Position numbers and translations under genes: made by a program | The notes under the pieces: generated by a model | What the model was told of the DNA's origin: nothing | The model's database searches: none | Seen by the model: the letters and a program-made list of their open reading frames with translations, nothing else | Assembly (NCBI GenBank): GCA_030533445.1 | Contig: CM060080.1 | Coordinates: forward strand, 9,704,217 to 9,768,216 | Source: Cyprinodon diabolis | Taxonomy: Eukaryota > Chordata > Actinopteri > Cyprinodontiformes > Cyprinodontidae | Length of the DNA: 64,000 nucleotides | Direction: 5' to 3' | Part shown: positions 31,517 to 43,420 of the stretch, in pieces | Layout: each line of letters opens with the position of its first letter | Position numbering within the stretch: the stretch's first letter is position 1

Positions 31517-33654
31517 TTTCAATCCAGTCATATTAGTTTATACTTTTTGTGTTCTTTTATTCAGACTCTGTATCAAAACATTAAAAAAGATTTATATCCC
31601 AAACAATAAAGTATAATAAGGGAAGGTTAGCTGAAAACATCTCAGAGAGTTGAAAATTGTTAAAAGAGTGAAATGATGCATCACAATATGGCCACCAGAG
31701 GCTAAAGAGCCATTCTAAAAAAGAAGTTCATTAGCATGGCAGAGCTTCTGCAGTGAAATGTACAACCCAATCTGCAACTCTAAATTGATCTAACCTAAAG
31801 TCGGGAACTCTGAGTGTTCGGTTTCAAAACGGCCGCTATCAATTAGTTTAATAAATTTCTAACTAGGTCCACTCACAGTTAAGCACATGCGCAACAAGTA
31901 TGAAAAGCCATTATCAGCGGAGCACTGATTCAACAAGTCACCATGACAACAGGCAACAGGAAGTGCCTATTTTAACTGACCTGGAACTAGAGATTTGAAT
32001 GCAGAAATTTAAAAATACAAAATAAAAAAGGAGAATGTGTTTAAAAGACAGAGAAACAGCAATACAGCTTCCAAGGAGAGGAATATGGCGCAGCAGAAGA
32101 TTGTTGCTTCAGTTAACGTGTAAGTTTCTCTGAAGTGGGCTATGGCAGGCCCTTTTTATATTTATTAAAAGCACTTCTCTCTGTTGTTCCATTTGTAGAT
32201 CACTTAAAGAAGATTGTTTCTGATTAAAATCACACTCCAAGACCTAACTGCAATATTATATTTTCTAAATTACATTTTTGTAGCAGAAGCTGAATTTTAG
32301 AAAGTACAAAAAAGAAAATTATACTAGTAAGAATTAAGTTTTATATATCTAGATATGTTTACACATTTTAAATGGCCATTCTGCAATTTACTGGCTTGCC
32401 TGAAAATGTATTTATGATCTCTGAAAAACATTTTTTCATAGTTAATAAAAATGCTGACCAGTAATATTATGAATATGGAGGTCTGAAATTCCTTTATAGA
32501 CATCCAGATCTCAATGTTTATTCTAGATGTGGAGGATGTCATCTTGTTCGAAATGGTCATTCAGAATAAAAGAAAAAATGTTTTTATATCAGAAGACACA
32601 TTCAGTAAAACTAGTACTGTACATATCAAAATGGCTTGCCATAGTTGTTGTTGGCATGAAAATATTATGGGATTATGTTTTGAATGGTACCAGATCAATT
32701 AATCTATTTAGGTGAAATCTTCTGGCAGCAATCGAGGATGAAGAATAAAAACCTTCTATTAAAAAAAAAAAAATCACTATATATTGGGACGTTTTGGGCT
32801 TATCCATACCACTCTTAAAGTCTGGAGTTCTTTAGGCAATAGAAGGCCAGCTTTGCTACTGTTTTTGTCCCTTTGAAGGTTCAGGTCTGTGTAAATCACT
32901 ACACCCAGATTTTCTAGTCTGATTGGGGGTTTCTAGCTGTGTGATAACTTTTAAAGCTTTTCATTTTGTCCAAAAATGACTACAGTTTTGTTATGAATCA
33001 CCTGGAGAACACAGCTGCCATTACATGTAAAACTAGCAAACCTTACTTAATGAATAGTAAAGCAAAGATTATTTATATACTTTTTTGTCTTTTTTTTTTT
33101 TGCAATCAAAGATTTACTCTCAGGTTTATAAAACAAAATCCAACAAAATTTTTTATTTCTTTGTAAAAAAGACAGAATGTATGGAATAATCCAAGTATTG
33201 ACATTTATTTTTAAATGTTCTATCACATGGTTTCTTCACATCTGGAAACACCTATCTTCTTGACCTATATAACCAAACTATCAGCACATTACATCATCCT
33301 CCATTGCTCTGTTTTAATCTGTTTTAATTCAAAACAAATGGCTGCATAGTTGTTGAGTATCTTGCTCAATGGGTCACTTAATGTTTATGTGTTGGAATTT
33401 AACCTTTAAGCTTTATGTTCTCCAGGCAGCAACCTTTTCAGTTTGACTGAAGTGGATAGTCTGCTGGACCAGGATGATCTCATTTAACTCTCAGTGGAAA
33501 CAGTTCACACTAATTGAATTCTCTTCTTGTTCCACAGTAAATCCACCTGGAGTGCATTCTTCCCCTCATGTTGATAAAACTTTTAAAATATTTTCAAGCA
33601 TATTTGCAAACATTAAATGCAGCAACAGATAATTACTATCTGCTGGTATTGTGT

Positions 33655-33656
<2 letters not shown>
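31517..33656. other. Intron, nothing recognised
   Basis: AT-rich with A/T homopolymers (32760-32772, 33090-33101). A short ATGGCGCAGCAGAAG frame near 32085 followed by GTAAGT looks exon-like but has no partner exon. Confidence 0.45.

Positions 33657-33657
<1 letters not shown>

Positions 33658-33698
<41 letters not shown>
33658..33698. repeat. (TA)n microsatellite split by a Tc1 insertion
   Basis: About 20 TA units abut the left end of the Tc1 copy and about 10 more resume at 35304-35324. Tc1 elements target TA, so the microsatellite was the landing site. Confidence 0.95.
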
Positions 33699-33701
<3 letters not shown>

Positions 33702-35303
33702 TGGGGCAAAAAAGTATTTAGTCAGCCACCAATAGTGCAAGTTCTCCCACTTAAAAAGATGAGAGAGGCCGGTAATTTTCATCATAGATATACCTCAACT
33801 ATGAGAGACAAAATGAGAAAAGAAAATCCAGAAAATCACATTGTCTGATTTTTAAAGAATTTATTTGCAAAATATGGTGGAAAATAAGTATTTGGTCAAT
33901 AACAAAAGTTCATGTCAATACTTTGTTATATACCCTTTGTTGGCAATGACAGAGATCAAACGTTTTCTGTAAGTCTTCACAAGGTTTTCCCACACTGTTG
34001 CTGGTATTTTGGCCCATTCCTCCATGCAGATCTCCTCTAGAGCAGTGATGTTCTGGGGCTGTCGCTGGGCAACACGGACTTTCAACTCCCTCCAAAGATT
34101 TTCTATGGGGTTGAGATCTGGAGACTGGCTAGGCCACTCCAGGACCTTGAAATGCTTCTTACGAAGCCACTCCTTCGTTACCCGGGCGGTGTGTTTGGGA
34201 TCATTGTCATGCTGAAAGACCCAGCCACGTTTCATCTTCAATGCCCTTGCCAATGGAAGGAGGTTTTCACTCAAAATTTGACGATACATGGCCCCATTCA
34301 TTCTTTCCTTCACACGGATCAGTCGTCCTGGTCCCTTAGCAGAAAAACAGCCCCAAAGCATGATGTTTCCACCCCCATGCTTCACTGTAGGTATGGTGTT
34401 CTTTGGAAGCAACTCAGCATTCTCTCTCCTCCAAACACGACGAGTAGAGTTTTTACCAAAAAGTTCTATTTTGGTTTCATCTGACCATATGATATTCTCC
34501 CAGTCATCGTCTGGATCATCCAAATGCTCTCTAGCAGACTTGAGACGGGCCTTGACATGTACTGGCTTAAGCAGGGGGACACGTCTGGCACTGCAGGATT
34601 TGAGTCCCTGGCGGCGTAGTGTGTTACTGATGGTAGCCTTTGTTACTTTGGTCCAGCTCTCTGCAGGTCATTCACTAGGTCCTCCCGTGTGGTTCTGGGA
34701 TTTTTAGTCACCGTTCTTGTGATCATTCTGACCCCACGGGGTGAGATCTTGCGTGGAGCCCAAGATCGAGGAAGATTATCAGTGGTCTTGTATGTTTTCC
34801 ATTTTCTAATAATTGATCCCACAGTTGATTTCTTCACACCAAGCTGTTTACCTATTGCAGATTCAGACTTCCCAGCCTGGTGCAGGTCTATAATTTTGTT
34901 TCGGGTGTCCTTTGACAGCTCTCTAGTTTTGGCCATGGTGGAGTTTAGAGTGTGACTGTTTGAGGTTGTGGACAGGTGTCTTTTATACTGATAACGGGTT
35001 CAAACAGGTGCCATTAATGAAGTTAACGAGTGGAGGACAGAGGAGCCTCTTACAGAAGAAGTTACAGGTCTGTGAGAGCCAGAAATCTTGCTTGTTTGTA
35101 ACTGACCAAATACTTATTTTCCACCATATTTTGCAAATAAATTCTTTAAAAATCAGACAATGTGATTTTCTGGATTTTTTTTTTCTCATTTTGTCTCTCA
35201 TAGTTGAGGTATATCTATGGTGAAAATTACCGGCCTCTCTCATCTTTTTGAGTGGGAGAACTTGCACTATTGGTGGCTGACTAAATACTTTTTTGCCCCA
35301 CTG
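33699..35303 (-). mobile_element. Tc1-type transposon, copy 1
   Basis: It starts CAGTGGGGCAAAAAAGTATT and ends with the reverse complement, AATACTTTTTTGCCCCACTG. The inverted repeats are about 205 bp, and each holds two AAGTATTTxGTCA motifs, one outer and one inner (33899 and 35105 side). This is the IR/DR layout of transposase-binding sites. TA flanks both sides. A minus-strand transposase occupies 33915-34936. Nearly identical to 59760-61366. Confidence 0.95.
33915..34936 (-). pseudogene. Tc1 transposase, copy 1, one frameshift
   Basis: It begins [20 protein letters not shown] (paired-type HTH). The second HTH runs through [16 protein letters not shown]. The frame is lost near 34650 where this copy has TTGGTCCAGC against TTGGTCCCAGC in copy 2, a one-base loss after about 96 codons. 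Downstream the frame is open to the end: [14 protein letters not shown] and DLNPIENLW supply the DD34E triad, and the C-terminus is complete (stop at 33915-33917). Apart from the missing base the gene looks whole. Confidence 0.9.
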
Positions 35304-35324
35304 TATATATATATATATATATAT

Positions 35325-36146
35325 CTAATGCAGATGTATGCTTTATTCGATGAATATCCGTATGAAGTATTATTAAAAGCATGTAACAAAGTAGGGATGT
35401 CCCAGTTTGTAGATGTTAAGCTTGGAGGATAAAATCTCCAGTAGGTGCTTCTGACATGATGTTTATATCTGTGTTTATAGCCCACCTAACCCTGAACAAC
35501 ACTCTAATTCTTCTTGTGGTTTGTCCTTGGTAAAAGGTGGAAGGTTGGGGGGTTCAGCCCACATCTGGCTCCCAGATTTGAGTCAAAGGATGTGGGAGAG
35601 TGTACAGTTTAGTCCATATTTTCCCATAGTTAATACATGTGTATCAGGAAAGTATAACAAACACAGACATTGAAAAGGAGGTAAATTGAATGATGGGTTC
35701 GGTTAAGCAAATACTTTAGAGATTAGAGTCCCATTCTCTGTCTGCCAATGAGTAACGGCCACGAAACAATGCTGTTTATTCTGTTTGTTAGTGGCAGTTT
35801 AGAGATAACGATCTCAAACCCAGCATGAGCAGTTATGATTTCATCTGTCTGTAGCTAGTTAAAAAGGAAATACAGAAAAAACATTGATATGTTCATTGAA
35901 AGAAGTTTGCAACTTGATATCCTGGTTGTAAAAGTGATTATACAGTACCTTAGGAATTACTAATGTGTATTCTCTTTGAAAACTTTCTCCTTTTAATATA
36001 TTTCAACCACAATCCAGAAGATTTTATGTACTGCATCAAGTTAAAGCAAATCATTAACTTACGGTAAAAGAAAAGTACTTTTTATAAAAATAAAAACCAG
36101 CTCTCAACCTCTTCTCAGTAATTAACCTGCAACGCTATATATAGTA
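35325..36146. other. Intron, nothing recognised
   Basis: AT-rich spacer between the Tc1 copy and the next element. Confidence 0.5.
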
Positions 36147-36619
36147 TTAGGGCAGGCTAGAGATTTTTTTTCTAAATACCACAACAAAGTCATAACATTA
36201 TGAGAATAAAGTCGTACATTTACGAGAATAAAATCCTAAAATTACGAAAATAAAGCTGAAAAATAACGAGAATGAAGTCGTCATAACACAACCCATTTCA
36301 GAAAGAAAGCTTTGCGCTCCGACCAGCTCCACAAAATAGCAACCTGAGTCCACTTTGACCTACTGCCCAAGTTGATGCTGGTGTGCTAAAAGATTTCCTT
36401 ATTTGTCAAACCGATACCAAGGTATAACTTCACATGATGCTCAAGATATTATTATTATAAGAATTGTCATAAAATACAACTTTAGTTTCTTAATATTTAT
36501 TCACGTAGTTTTATGACTTTATCTTCGTAATGTTACGACTTTATTCTCGTAATATGACTTTATTCTCGTAATGTTACGACTTCATTCTTGTAATTTTATG
36601 ACTTTATTCCCATGGTTTT

Positions 36620-37342
36620 TGTTGGGATCTGGAGATCTGCCACCTTTCTCCAGCAGAGAGCGCCCTGGGTCTCCTGAGCTGAAGCCACCTGCACACCTGA
36701 GGCTGATTCATCTCATCAGGAGACCAACTATATAAGCCGCGGCTTGACTTCCCTTCAGCGCCGGAGTGTTGACCAGTTTTGGTTAGCAGAACCTGAGCCA
36801 GCCTGCATCTTTGAATCTCTGATTACTCAGGGGAGTAACTCTGATCCTAACCAGCTTTTGTCTTCTCTGCTTTTTAGGAAGATCTGATTGAAGCCTGGAG
36901 CTCAGGAAGAGCTCATGTTTGGAAACCTGCCTGCCTGCTCTGAGAAGCCAAACCTGAAGACCCTCAGTCTGAATCTCCCTGCTAGTTCTCAGGAGAGAAC
37001 TTAGAGAACAACTCAAGGTCTGAACCTCGTTAGCCTGAAGCTAAGCTTTGCCGCTGCTAAGCTCTCTGCTGAACCCCCTGTCTCTGGACCCAACTGGTTC
37101 CCTCTCTCCACCGTTCAGTCTGAACCTCATCAGGTACAAATCAGTCTCAAGCTCCGTCAAGACGTCACTGCTACCTGGCTAATCAAACTGTCCTTCTCTA
37201 CAGAGACAATCCAGTCCCGGACCTGTACCAGAATCAGTGCAAATAATAACTCTGTGTGTTTACTCAAATAAACTGTTGAACTTTTATCGAGTCTCCTGTG
37301 GTGTTCTGCATGTGGGTTAAGTCAGTGAGACCCATCATGACA
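36620..37342 (+). repeat. 5' LTR
   Basis: TGTTGGGATCTGG ... CATCATGACA. It contains the TATA box, predicted start site and an AATAAA signal (37268). Its last bases include the gag start codon (37337-37339). Confidence 0.95.
36729..36770 (+). promoter_or_regulatory. Retrotransposon TATA box and self-primer at the predicted mRNA start
   Basis: TATATAAG at 36729-36736 lies 31 bases upstream of GCCGGAGTGTT (36760-36770). That 11-mer is the exact reverse complement of 37344-37354, just past the LTR. The placement puts the 11-mer at the expected 5' end of the transcript, as in Tf1/sushi self-priming. Confidence 0.75.
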
Positions 37343-38390
37343 GAACACTCCGGCCAACAGATTAACTCAGCATTTCACCTCCAGAGACTGATAGAAGATA
37401 ACACCAAGCAGATCCAAGGACACGACCTAACCTTCCGTGAGTTTAACACACATTTGAAACATCAGACTCAAACTTTACAGGAATTAGCAGGCTACGTGAA
37501 AGACGCTAAGGCAGCGCTTACTCAACTTCCGGTTCCGGAGCCACGTCCGCCTCAAGGGTCAGAGCCTGTCACGTCACTTCCGGAATTCGTCCTTCTCTTC
37601 CAGAAAGATTCTCAGGTATACAAAGCAAATGTAAAGGATTTTTGTTCCAGTGCAGATTCATTTTTGAACATTCACCCGCCAGTTTTTCTGACGATAAAAG
37701 AAAGATAGCCTTCATCCTTTCTCAACTTACTGGTCGAGCTCTTGAATGGGCGGAGGCTAGGTTTTCCTCAGAATCCAGTTTTCTGTGCTCCTTTGCAGAA
37801 TTCTTAACAAAATGTTCTCAGGTCTTTAATCAAGACTCAGACAAATCCATTGACTCTCGAGCTTTGCTCAGTTTAAGAAAAGGAAATCAGACTGTGGCAG
37901 ACTTTTCTATTGACTTCCGGGTTAAAGCCGCAGCTTCTGGTTGGAATGAGTGTGCACTTAAGAGTGCCTATTTTATGGCTTTAAATGAAGACATCAAGGA
38001 CGAACTTGCCACAATCGACGAACCAACTAGTTTGGAGGATTTAATCAGGTTAACGATCCGGTTGGATAATAGACTTCGAACTAGAACCAGGTCAAGGCAA
38101 AGAAGCCATAATTTTTCTGCTGCTGCTCCCGCATCTAACAGCACTTCTGTTTTGTCTGAATCTCTAGAGCCCAGTACCGGACCAAGGATTAAGAATCAAT
38201 CTGCGTCCGCTCCTGTTCACACAACTCACTTTGTTTCCTCATCTTCAGAAAGAGCTGAGGTTGAACCCATGCAGACTGGGCATACAAGGCTTTCCAATGA
38301 AGAAAGACAATGAAGATTCAAGGGGAATCTGTATTGTGGTGAGCCCGGCCATTATATTTCCACCTGCCCAGCTAAATCAAGAAGCTGGGG
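37337..38390 (+). pseudogene. gag of the chromovirus, broken
   Basis: It opens at 37337 (MTEHSGQQ), inside the LTR end. A coiled-coil-prone N-terminus is followed by the capsid-like region (LTGRALEWAEARF, then RKGNQTVADFSIDFR). The frame changes between about 37642 and 37708. An in-frame TGA at 38311 precedes the nucleocapsid. The zinc knuckle ([12 protein letters not shown], near 38335) lacks the first Cys of the CCHC set. These breaks prevent a normal Gag. The capsid fold is related to the domesticated RTL/PEG10 proteins of mammals, but nothing here suggests domestication. Confidence 0.88.
37344..37354 (+). other. Primer-binding site complementary to the element's own 5' end
   Basis: AACACTCCGGC begins one base after the 5' LTR. 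No TGG-type tRNA site is present here. It falls within the first codons of gag. Confidence 0.75.
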
Positions 38391-38403
38391 TCCGTCAGAA
38401 GAT

Positions 38404-41400
38404 GTGAGGAGTCTGACGGACCATCTACGATCTGAAAAATCTCCTCATCTTCTGTTACCTGCAACTCTGTTCTGTTCTGATCAGACTCTCACCCTGTCAG
38501 CCTTCATAGACTCTGATTGTGAGAGAAACCTTATTGACTCTAATCTGGTTCAACAGCTGAAGATTGAGACCATTCCTCTGAAGAAGCCTCTCAGAGTTTC
38601 AGCCATCGATGGGAAGAGGCTGCATCAAGTCACTCATCAGACACGGCCATTAGAGCTCCTGATCTCTGGAAACCACCGTGAGACTCTAACCTTTTTTGTT
38701 TTTCCTTCTGCATGTTCATCCCTAGTGCTGGGATACGAGTGGTTGGAGCTTCATAACCCTCACATCAACTGGGCTGAACGTCACATTGAGTCTTGGTCCG
38801 CTTCCTGTCACGTCTCCTGTCTCCGTTCTGCAGCTCCTGCTATTCAGTCTCCTAGAGGTAGGGGGGAGATGGACCCTCCTGACCTTTCTTCCGTTCCTTC
38901 CGAATATCATGATTTGGCACCAGTCTTCAACAAGGTCAGTGCGATGTCTCTTCCACCTCATAGACCATATGACTGCGCCATTGATCTGTTACCAGGAGCT
39001 CCCCTCCCCAGCAGTAGACTCTTTAATATCTCCAAACCTGAGAGAGAGACGATGGAGAAATACATCAATGAGTCACTTGCTGCTGGGATCATCCGACCGT
39101 CTTCGTCCCCTCTCGGTGCTGGCTTTTTCTTCGTGGGTAAAAAGGATGGTTCTCTCCGACCCTGTATAGACTACAGAGGGCTGAATCAGATAACCGTCAA
39201 AAATAAGTATCCCTTACCATTACTAGCATCAGCTTTTGAACCTGTTCAAGGGGCAACAGTGTTCACCAAACTCGACTTAAGAAACGCCTATCATCTTCTT
39301 AGAATAAGAGAGGGAGATGAATAGAAGACGGCATTTAAGACCCCCATTGGCCAATTTGAATATTTGGTCATGCCTTTTGGTTTGACAAATGCTCCTGCCT
39401 GTTTCCAAGCTCTAGTTAATGATGTTCTCAGAGACTTCCTCAACGTTTTTGTTTTTGTATACATCGATGACATCCTGATCTACTCCAAGAACCTGTCTGA
39501 CCACAAGAAACACGTTCGTCTGGTCCTTCAAAGACTGCTTGAAAATAAACTTTTCGTAAAGGCTGAGAAATGTGAATTTCACCAACCTTCTGTCACTTTT
39601 CTAGGGTTTGTGCTTGAGGGCGGGCAGGTGAAGCCATCTGAAGACAAAATAAAAGCAGTTCTGGACTGGCCTACTCCCGAGAACCGCAAGCAGCTTCAAA
39701 GATTCCTGGGGTTTGCTAACTTCTATAGACGATTTATCAGGAACTACAGTCAAACAGCTCTACCTCTCACAGCTCTGACTTCTGTTAAGAAGACGTTCCA
39801 CTGGTCTGCAGAAGCCGATGCAGCTTTAAACAAATGAAAGGCTCTCTTTTCCAGCGCACCCATACTGATTCAACCTGACCCCTCTAAGAAATTCATATTA
39901 GAGGTGAATGCATCTGATTCTGGAGTGGGAGCTGTGTTGTCTCAACAATCTGACTCAAACCAAAAAACTCACCCTTGTGCCTTTTTCTCACGCAGACTTT
40001 CTCCAGCAGAGCAGAATTATGATGTTGGTGACAGAGAGTTACTAGTTATCAAGCTAGCCCTGGAGGAGTGGAGACATTGGCTTGAGGGCGCTGAACACCC
40101 TGTCTTGGTTTGGACGGATCACAAGAACCTGTCATATATCCAGTCTGTAAAGAGATCTAACCCACGTCATTCCCGTTGGTCTCTGTTTTTCTCTAGATTT
40201 AATCTGATCATATCTTACAGACCCGGTTTCAAGAACATCAAGCCTGACTCTCTTTCTCGCCTGTATTCATCCGATAAGCCCGAAACACCCGAGCCTGTTC
40301 TCCCTGCCACTTGCACGGTTGGAGCCGTCTCCTGGGAAATCACTGATCTCATCAATCTTGCCTTGGCTTCTGAACCTGACCCAGGAAATGGGCCCCCAAA
40401 TAGGACTTATGTACCAACTTCTGTCAGATCCCGTCTCATCCAGTGGATGCATGCAGCTAAGTTCTCAGCCCATCCAGGTATAAGTAGAACCATCGCCCTC
40501 ATCACACAACGTTTTTGGTGGCCGTCCCTTCACAGGGACGTGAGGGAGTACGTGCTGGCCTGTCCCATCTGTGCCAGGAATAAGCCAACCCACCAACCAC
40601 CTTCTGGGCTGCTACATTCTCTGCCTGTTCCGTCTCGTCCATGGTCCCACATAGCAGTGGATTTCGTTACCGGTCTCCCAGTTTCCAAGGGTATGTCAAC
40701 CATCCTAACCATAATAGATCGTTTCTCTAAAGCCTTTCATCTGGTTCCCCTTAGGAAACTGCCCACTGCCTTCCAGACTGCTCAGCTATTGGTCAAGCAT
40801 GTGTTCCGTCTTCATGGTATTCCACTCTGTATTCCTCGATCTGTCCGATCGAGGTCCCCAGTTCATCTCCCAGGTTTGGAAAGGTTTCTGTACAGCTCTT
40901 AATTCAAAAGTTTCTCTCACGTCCGGATATCATCCACAGTCAAACGGCCAAACGGAGAGGATGAATCAGGAGCTAGAATCCACTCTCTGTTGCCTGACAT
41001 CCACTAACCCAACTGACTGGAGTCAGTATTTGTCATGGGTGGAGTATGCCCACAACACACAAAGATCTGCTGCTACCGGCCTGTCTCCATTCCAGGTATC
41101 CATTGGCTATCAACCACCACTCTTTCCTGTAGACGAAAAAGAGATTTCCGTCCAATCCGTCCACCAACACATCCGTCGTTGCCACAAGGTGTGGAACGAA
41201 ACCATATCTGCTCTTAATCGAACTGCTGCACAGATCAAAAGATTCTCAGACAGAAGGAGACGTCCGGCACCCGATTACATCCCTGGTCAAGAGGCTGGCT
41301 CTCCACACGTGACATTCCATTAAAGACCATGTCGAAAAAACTCTCCCTCAGATTCATCGGACCATATAAGATCGCTCAAGTCATCAACCCATCTGCTGTC

Positions 41401-41727
41401 CGCCTGCACCTGCCACCCACTCTCCGCATACACCCCACCTTCCACGTCTCACAGATCAAGCCTGTTCTCACCAGTCCTCTGTGCCCTCCGTCCGACTCCC
41501 CTCCACCCGCCCGGGACATTGATGGTCACCCGGCTTTCACCGTTCGCCGGATCGTGGACTCCTGTCGCCGGGGTCGCGGTTGGCAGTACCTCGTCGACTG
41601 GGAGGGCTACGGTCCGGAGGACCGCACCTGGGTTCCGGGGTCCATCATATTGGACCCATCCCTCATTGATGAGTATAAGAACTCTCTTCTGTCCACTTCC
41701 TCTGGACCGCCAGGAGGCGGTCGTTGA
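38404..41727 (+). pseudogene. pol of the chromovirus (PR-RT-RH-IN-chromodomain), broken
   Basis: The protease motif near 38505 reads IDSDCE where the family has D-S-G. Reverse transcriptase runs from about 39010 ([20 protein letters not shown]) to [10 protein letters not shown] (about 39457-39486), with an in-frame TAG at 39322. A further TGA is at 39835. RNase H begins [10 protein letters not shown], with Asn at the usual catalytic Asp. Integrase has the HHCC finger (H near 40450, CPIC near 40560), then [15 protein letters not shown] and NGQTERMNQELE for the DDE triad. Frame shifts occur near 40800-40860 and again near 41290-41330. A chromodomain ([22 protein letters not shown]) lies at about 41530-41690. 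The stop at 41725 overlaps the start of the polypurine tract. Confidence 0.92.
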
Positions 41728-41738
41728 GGGGGGGGTAC
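41727..41738 (+). other. Polypurine tract
   Basis: AGGGGGGGGTAC lies directly upstream of the 3' LTR, the plus-strand priming site. Confidence 0.85.
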
Positions 41739-42468
41739 TGTTGGGATCTGGAGATCTGCCACCTTTCTCCAGCAGAGAGCGCACTGGGTCTCCTGAGCTG
41801 AAGCCACCTGCACACCTGAGGCTGATTCATCTCATCAGGAGACCAACTATATAAGCAGCGGCTTGACTTCCCTTCAGCGCCGGAGTGTTGACCAGTTTTG
41901 GTTAGCAGAACCTGAGCCAGCCTGCATCTTTGAATCTCTGATTACTCAGGAGAATAACTCTGATCCTAACCAGCTTTTGTCTTCTCTGCTTTTTAGGAAG
42001 ATCTGATTGAAGCCTGGAGCTCAGGAAGAGCTCATGTTTGGAAACCTGCCTGCCTGCTCTGAGAAGCCAAACCTGAAGACCCTCAGTCTGAATCTCCCTG
42101 CTAGTTCTCAGGAGAGAACTTAGAGAACAACTCAAGGTCTGAACCTCGTTAGCCTGAAGCTAAGCTCTGCCGCTGCTAAGCTCTCTGCTGAACCCCCTGT
42201 CTCTGGACCCAACTGGTTCCCTCTCTCCACCGTTCAGTCTGAACCTCATCAGGTACAAATCAGTCTCAAGCTCCGTCAAGACGTCACTGCTACCTGCCTA
42301 ATCAAACTGTCCTTCTCTACAGAGAACTCTGTGAATCCAGTCCCGGACCTGTACCAGAATCAGTGCAAATAATAACTCTGTGTGTTTACTCAAATAAACT
42401 GTTGAACTTTTATCCAGTCTCCTGTGGTGTTCTGCATGTGGGTTAAGTCAGTGAGACCCATCATGACA
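41739..42468 (+). repeat. 3' LTR
   Basis: Near-identical to 36620-37342. The main difference is a 7-bp insertion (GAACTCTGTGAATCC region, about 42321-42336). It retains TATA (41848) and the 11-mer. Confidence 0.95.
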
Positions 42469-42691
42469 GTTTTATTACTTTATTTTTGTAATATTACGAT
42501 TTTATTCTCATAATTTAATGACTTTATTCTCGTAATAATTTGACTTTATACTCATAATATTACGATTTATTCTCGTGATTTAATTACTTTATTTTTGTAA
42601 TATTACAACTTTATTCTTGTAATTTCATTACTTTATTCTCATAATATACAGCTTTTTCCTCGAAATAAAAAAAATCTCTAGCCTGTCCCTA

Positions 42692-42992
42692 ATTCTCCAT
42701 CATTAAATGTGTATATATATATATAATAGTTATAATAATTATTATAATTATGAAGATATATATCTATGAATATCTATGAACATCTATATATATATATATG
42801 AAATGCCTCCTGTTTATCTTTCTACTTGAACTCATATTGGTTGGCGAGAATTTGTCATTGTAGATATAGGCTTTAACTAGATTAGGCTGCAGTAGGGTTC
42901 AGTGTAGCAGTGTGACAAAATATGCAAAGGTTCAACAGTTATTGATGTTGATGTATTGTTCTTTATAAGGACTCAGATTTCTTTTCTCCCAG
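42692..42992. other. kif6: Intron end, TA-rich
   Basis: Short TA repeats (42710-42725, 42785-42799) and then the acceptor CTTTTCTCCCAG. Confidence 0.6.
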
Positions 42993-43095
42993 GTACAAAG
43001 TTGTCGATGGGAAAACAAGAAGCCTTTGAGATATTCATAAGAGATCATGAAGAACATCAAACCATTGAAGAGAACAAGAATATTCTAAAAGAAAG
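42993..43095 (+). CDS. kif6: Kif6, exon E
   Basis: It completes a Gly codon and encodes TKLSMGKQEAFEIFIRDHEE, then HQTIEENKNILKE. The QEAFEIF-x-RDH motif followed by I-E/D-x-NK-x-ILK is strongly conserved in KIF6. It enters in phase 1 and leaves in phase 2 at donor GTGAGT. It lies after the largest intron (17.5 kb), which holds the chromovirus. Confidence 0.94.
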
Positions 43096-43420
43096 GTGAG
43101 TGACAATAGGAACAAGATATTCCACTAAATACCATGTTTTATGGTTACCCCTTTCATCTAGGATTACTTTTGATAACATACTGTTTAAAAGTTTTAACAA
43201 AGTGTAAAAATGTATAGGTAGTGAGGTTAAATAGACATTCTGTTTTACCTTTTTCATAGTCTTTGCACCTGAAAGCACACCTTTTTGTTGTTACCTTAAT
43301 TCTAGTTTTCCAATAATTTATTTAAAATAACAATATCCAATATAGTAAACCTTTTTTTCAGTCTACGTTTCATACTATTTTACTCTTGTGCTCACTTAAA
43401 ACCTGCTGTCTTTTAACCAG

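Larger units (their letters stand above)
36620..42468 (+). mobile_element. Ty3/Gypsy chromovirus (sushi-type), full-length but defective
   Basis: The two LTRs (723 and 730 bp) have TG...CA ends and a perfect GTTTT duplication (36615-36619, 42469-42473). Order: LTR, gag, protease, reverse transcriptase, RNase H, integrase with C-terminal chromodomain, polypurine tract, LTR. This is the Tf1/sushi chromovirus layout. By eye the LTRs differ at about seven bases plus one 7-bp indel, so the insertion is fairly recent. The internal region has several stops and frameshifts and cannot make a complete Gag or Pol. Confidence 0.95.
36148..42691. mobile_element. Non-autonomous DNA element with palindromic tandem motifs, split by a retrotransposon
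   Basis: TAGGGCAGGCTAGAGATTTT (36148) and AAAATCTCTAGCCTGTCCCTA (42671-42691) are inverted ends. Inside are arrays of a roughly 21-bp unit, TTACGACTTTATTCTCGTAA-like, in one orientation at 36490-36610 and 42474-42660 and in the opposite orientation at 36185-36275, so the element can fold on itself. The sushi-type retrotransposon 36620-42468 interrupts it, leaving about 700 bp of the element. The target duplication is unclear in AT-rich flanks. Confidence 0.72.

Noticed and set aside
32085..32125. ATGGCGCAGCAG frame followed by GTAAGT, like a first coding exon
   Set aside because: No downstream exon continues it, kif6 exons on either side are accounted for, and the surroundings look like repeat debris.
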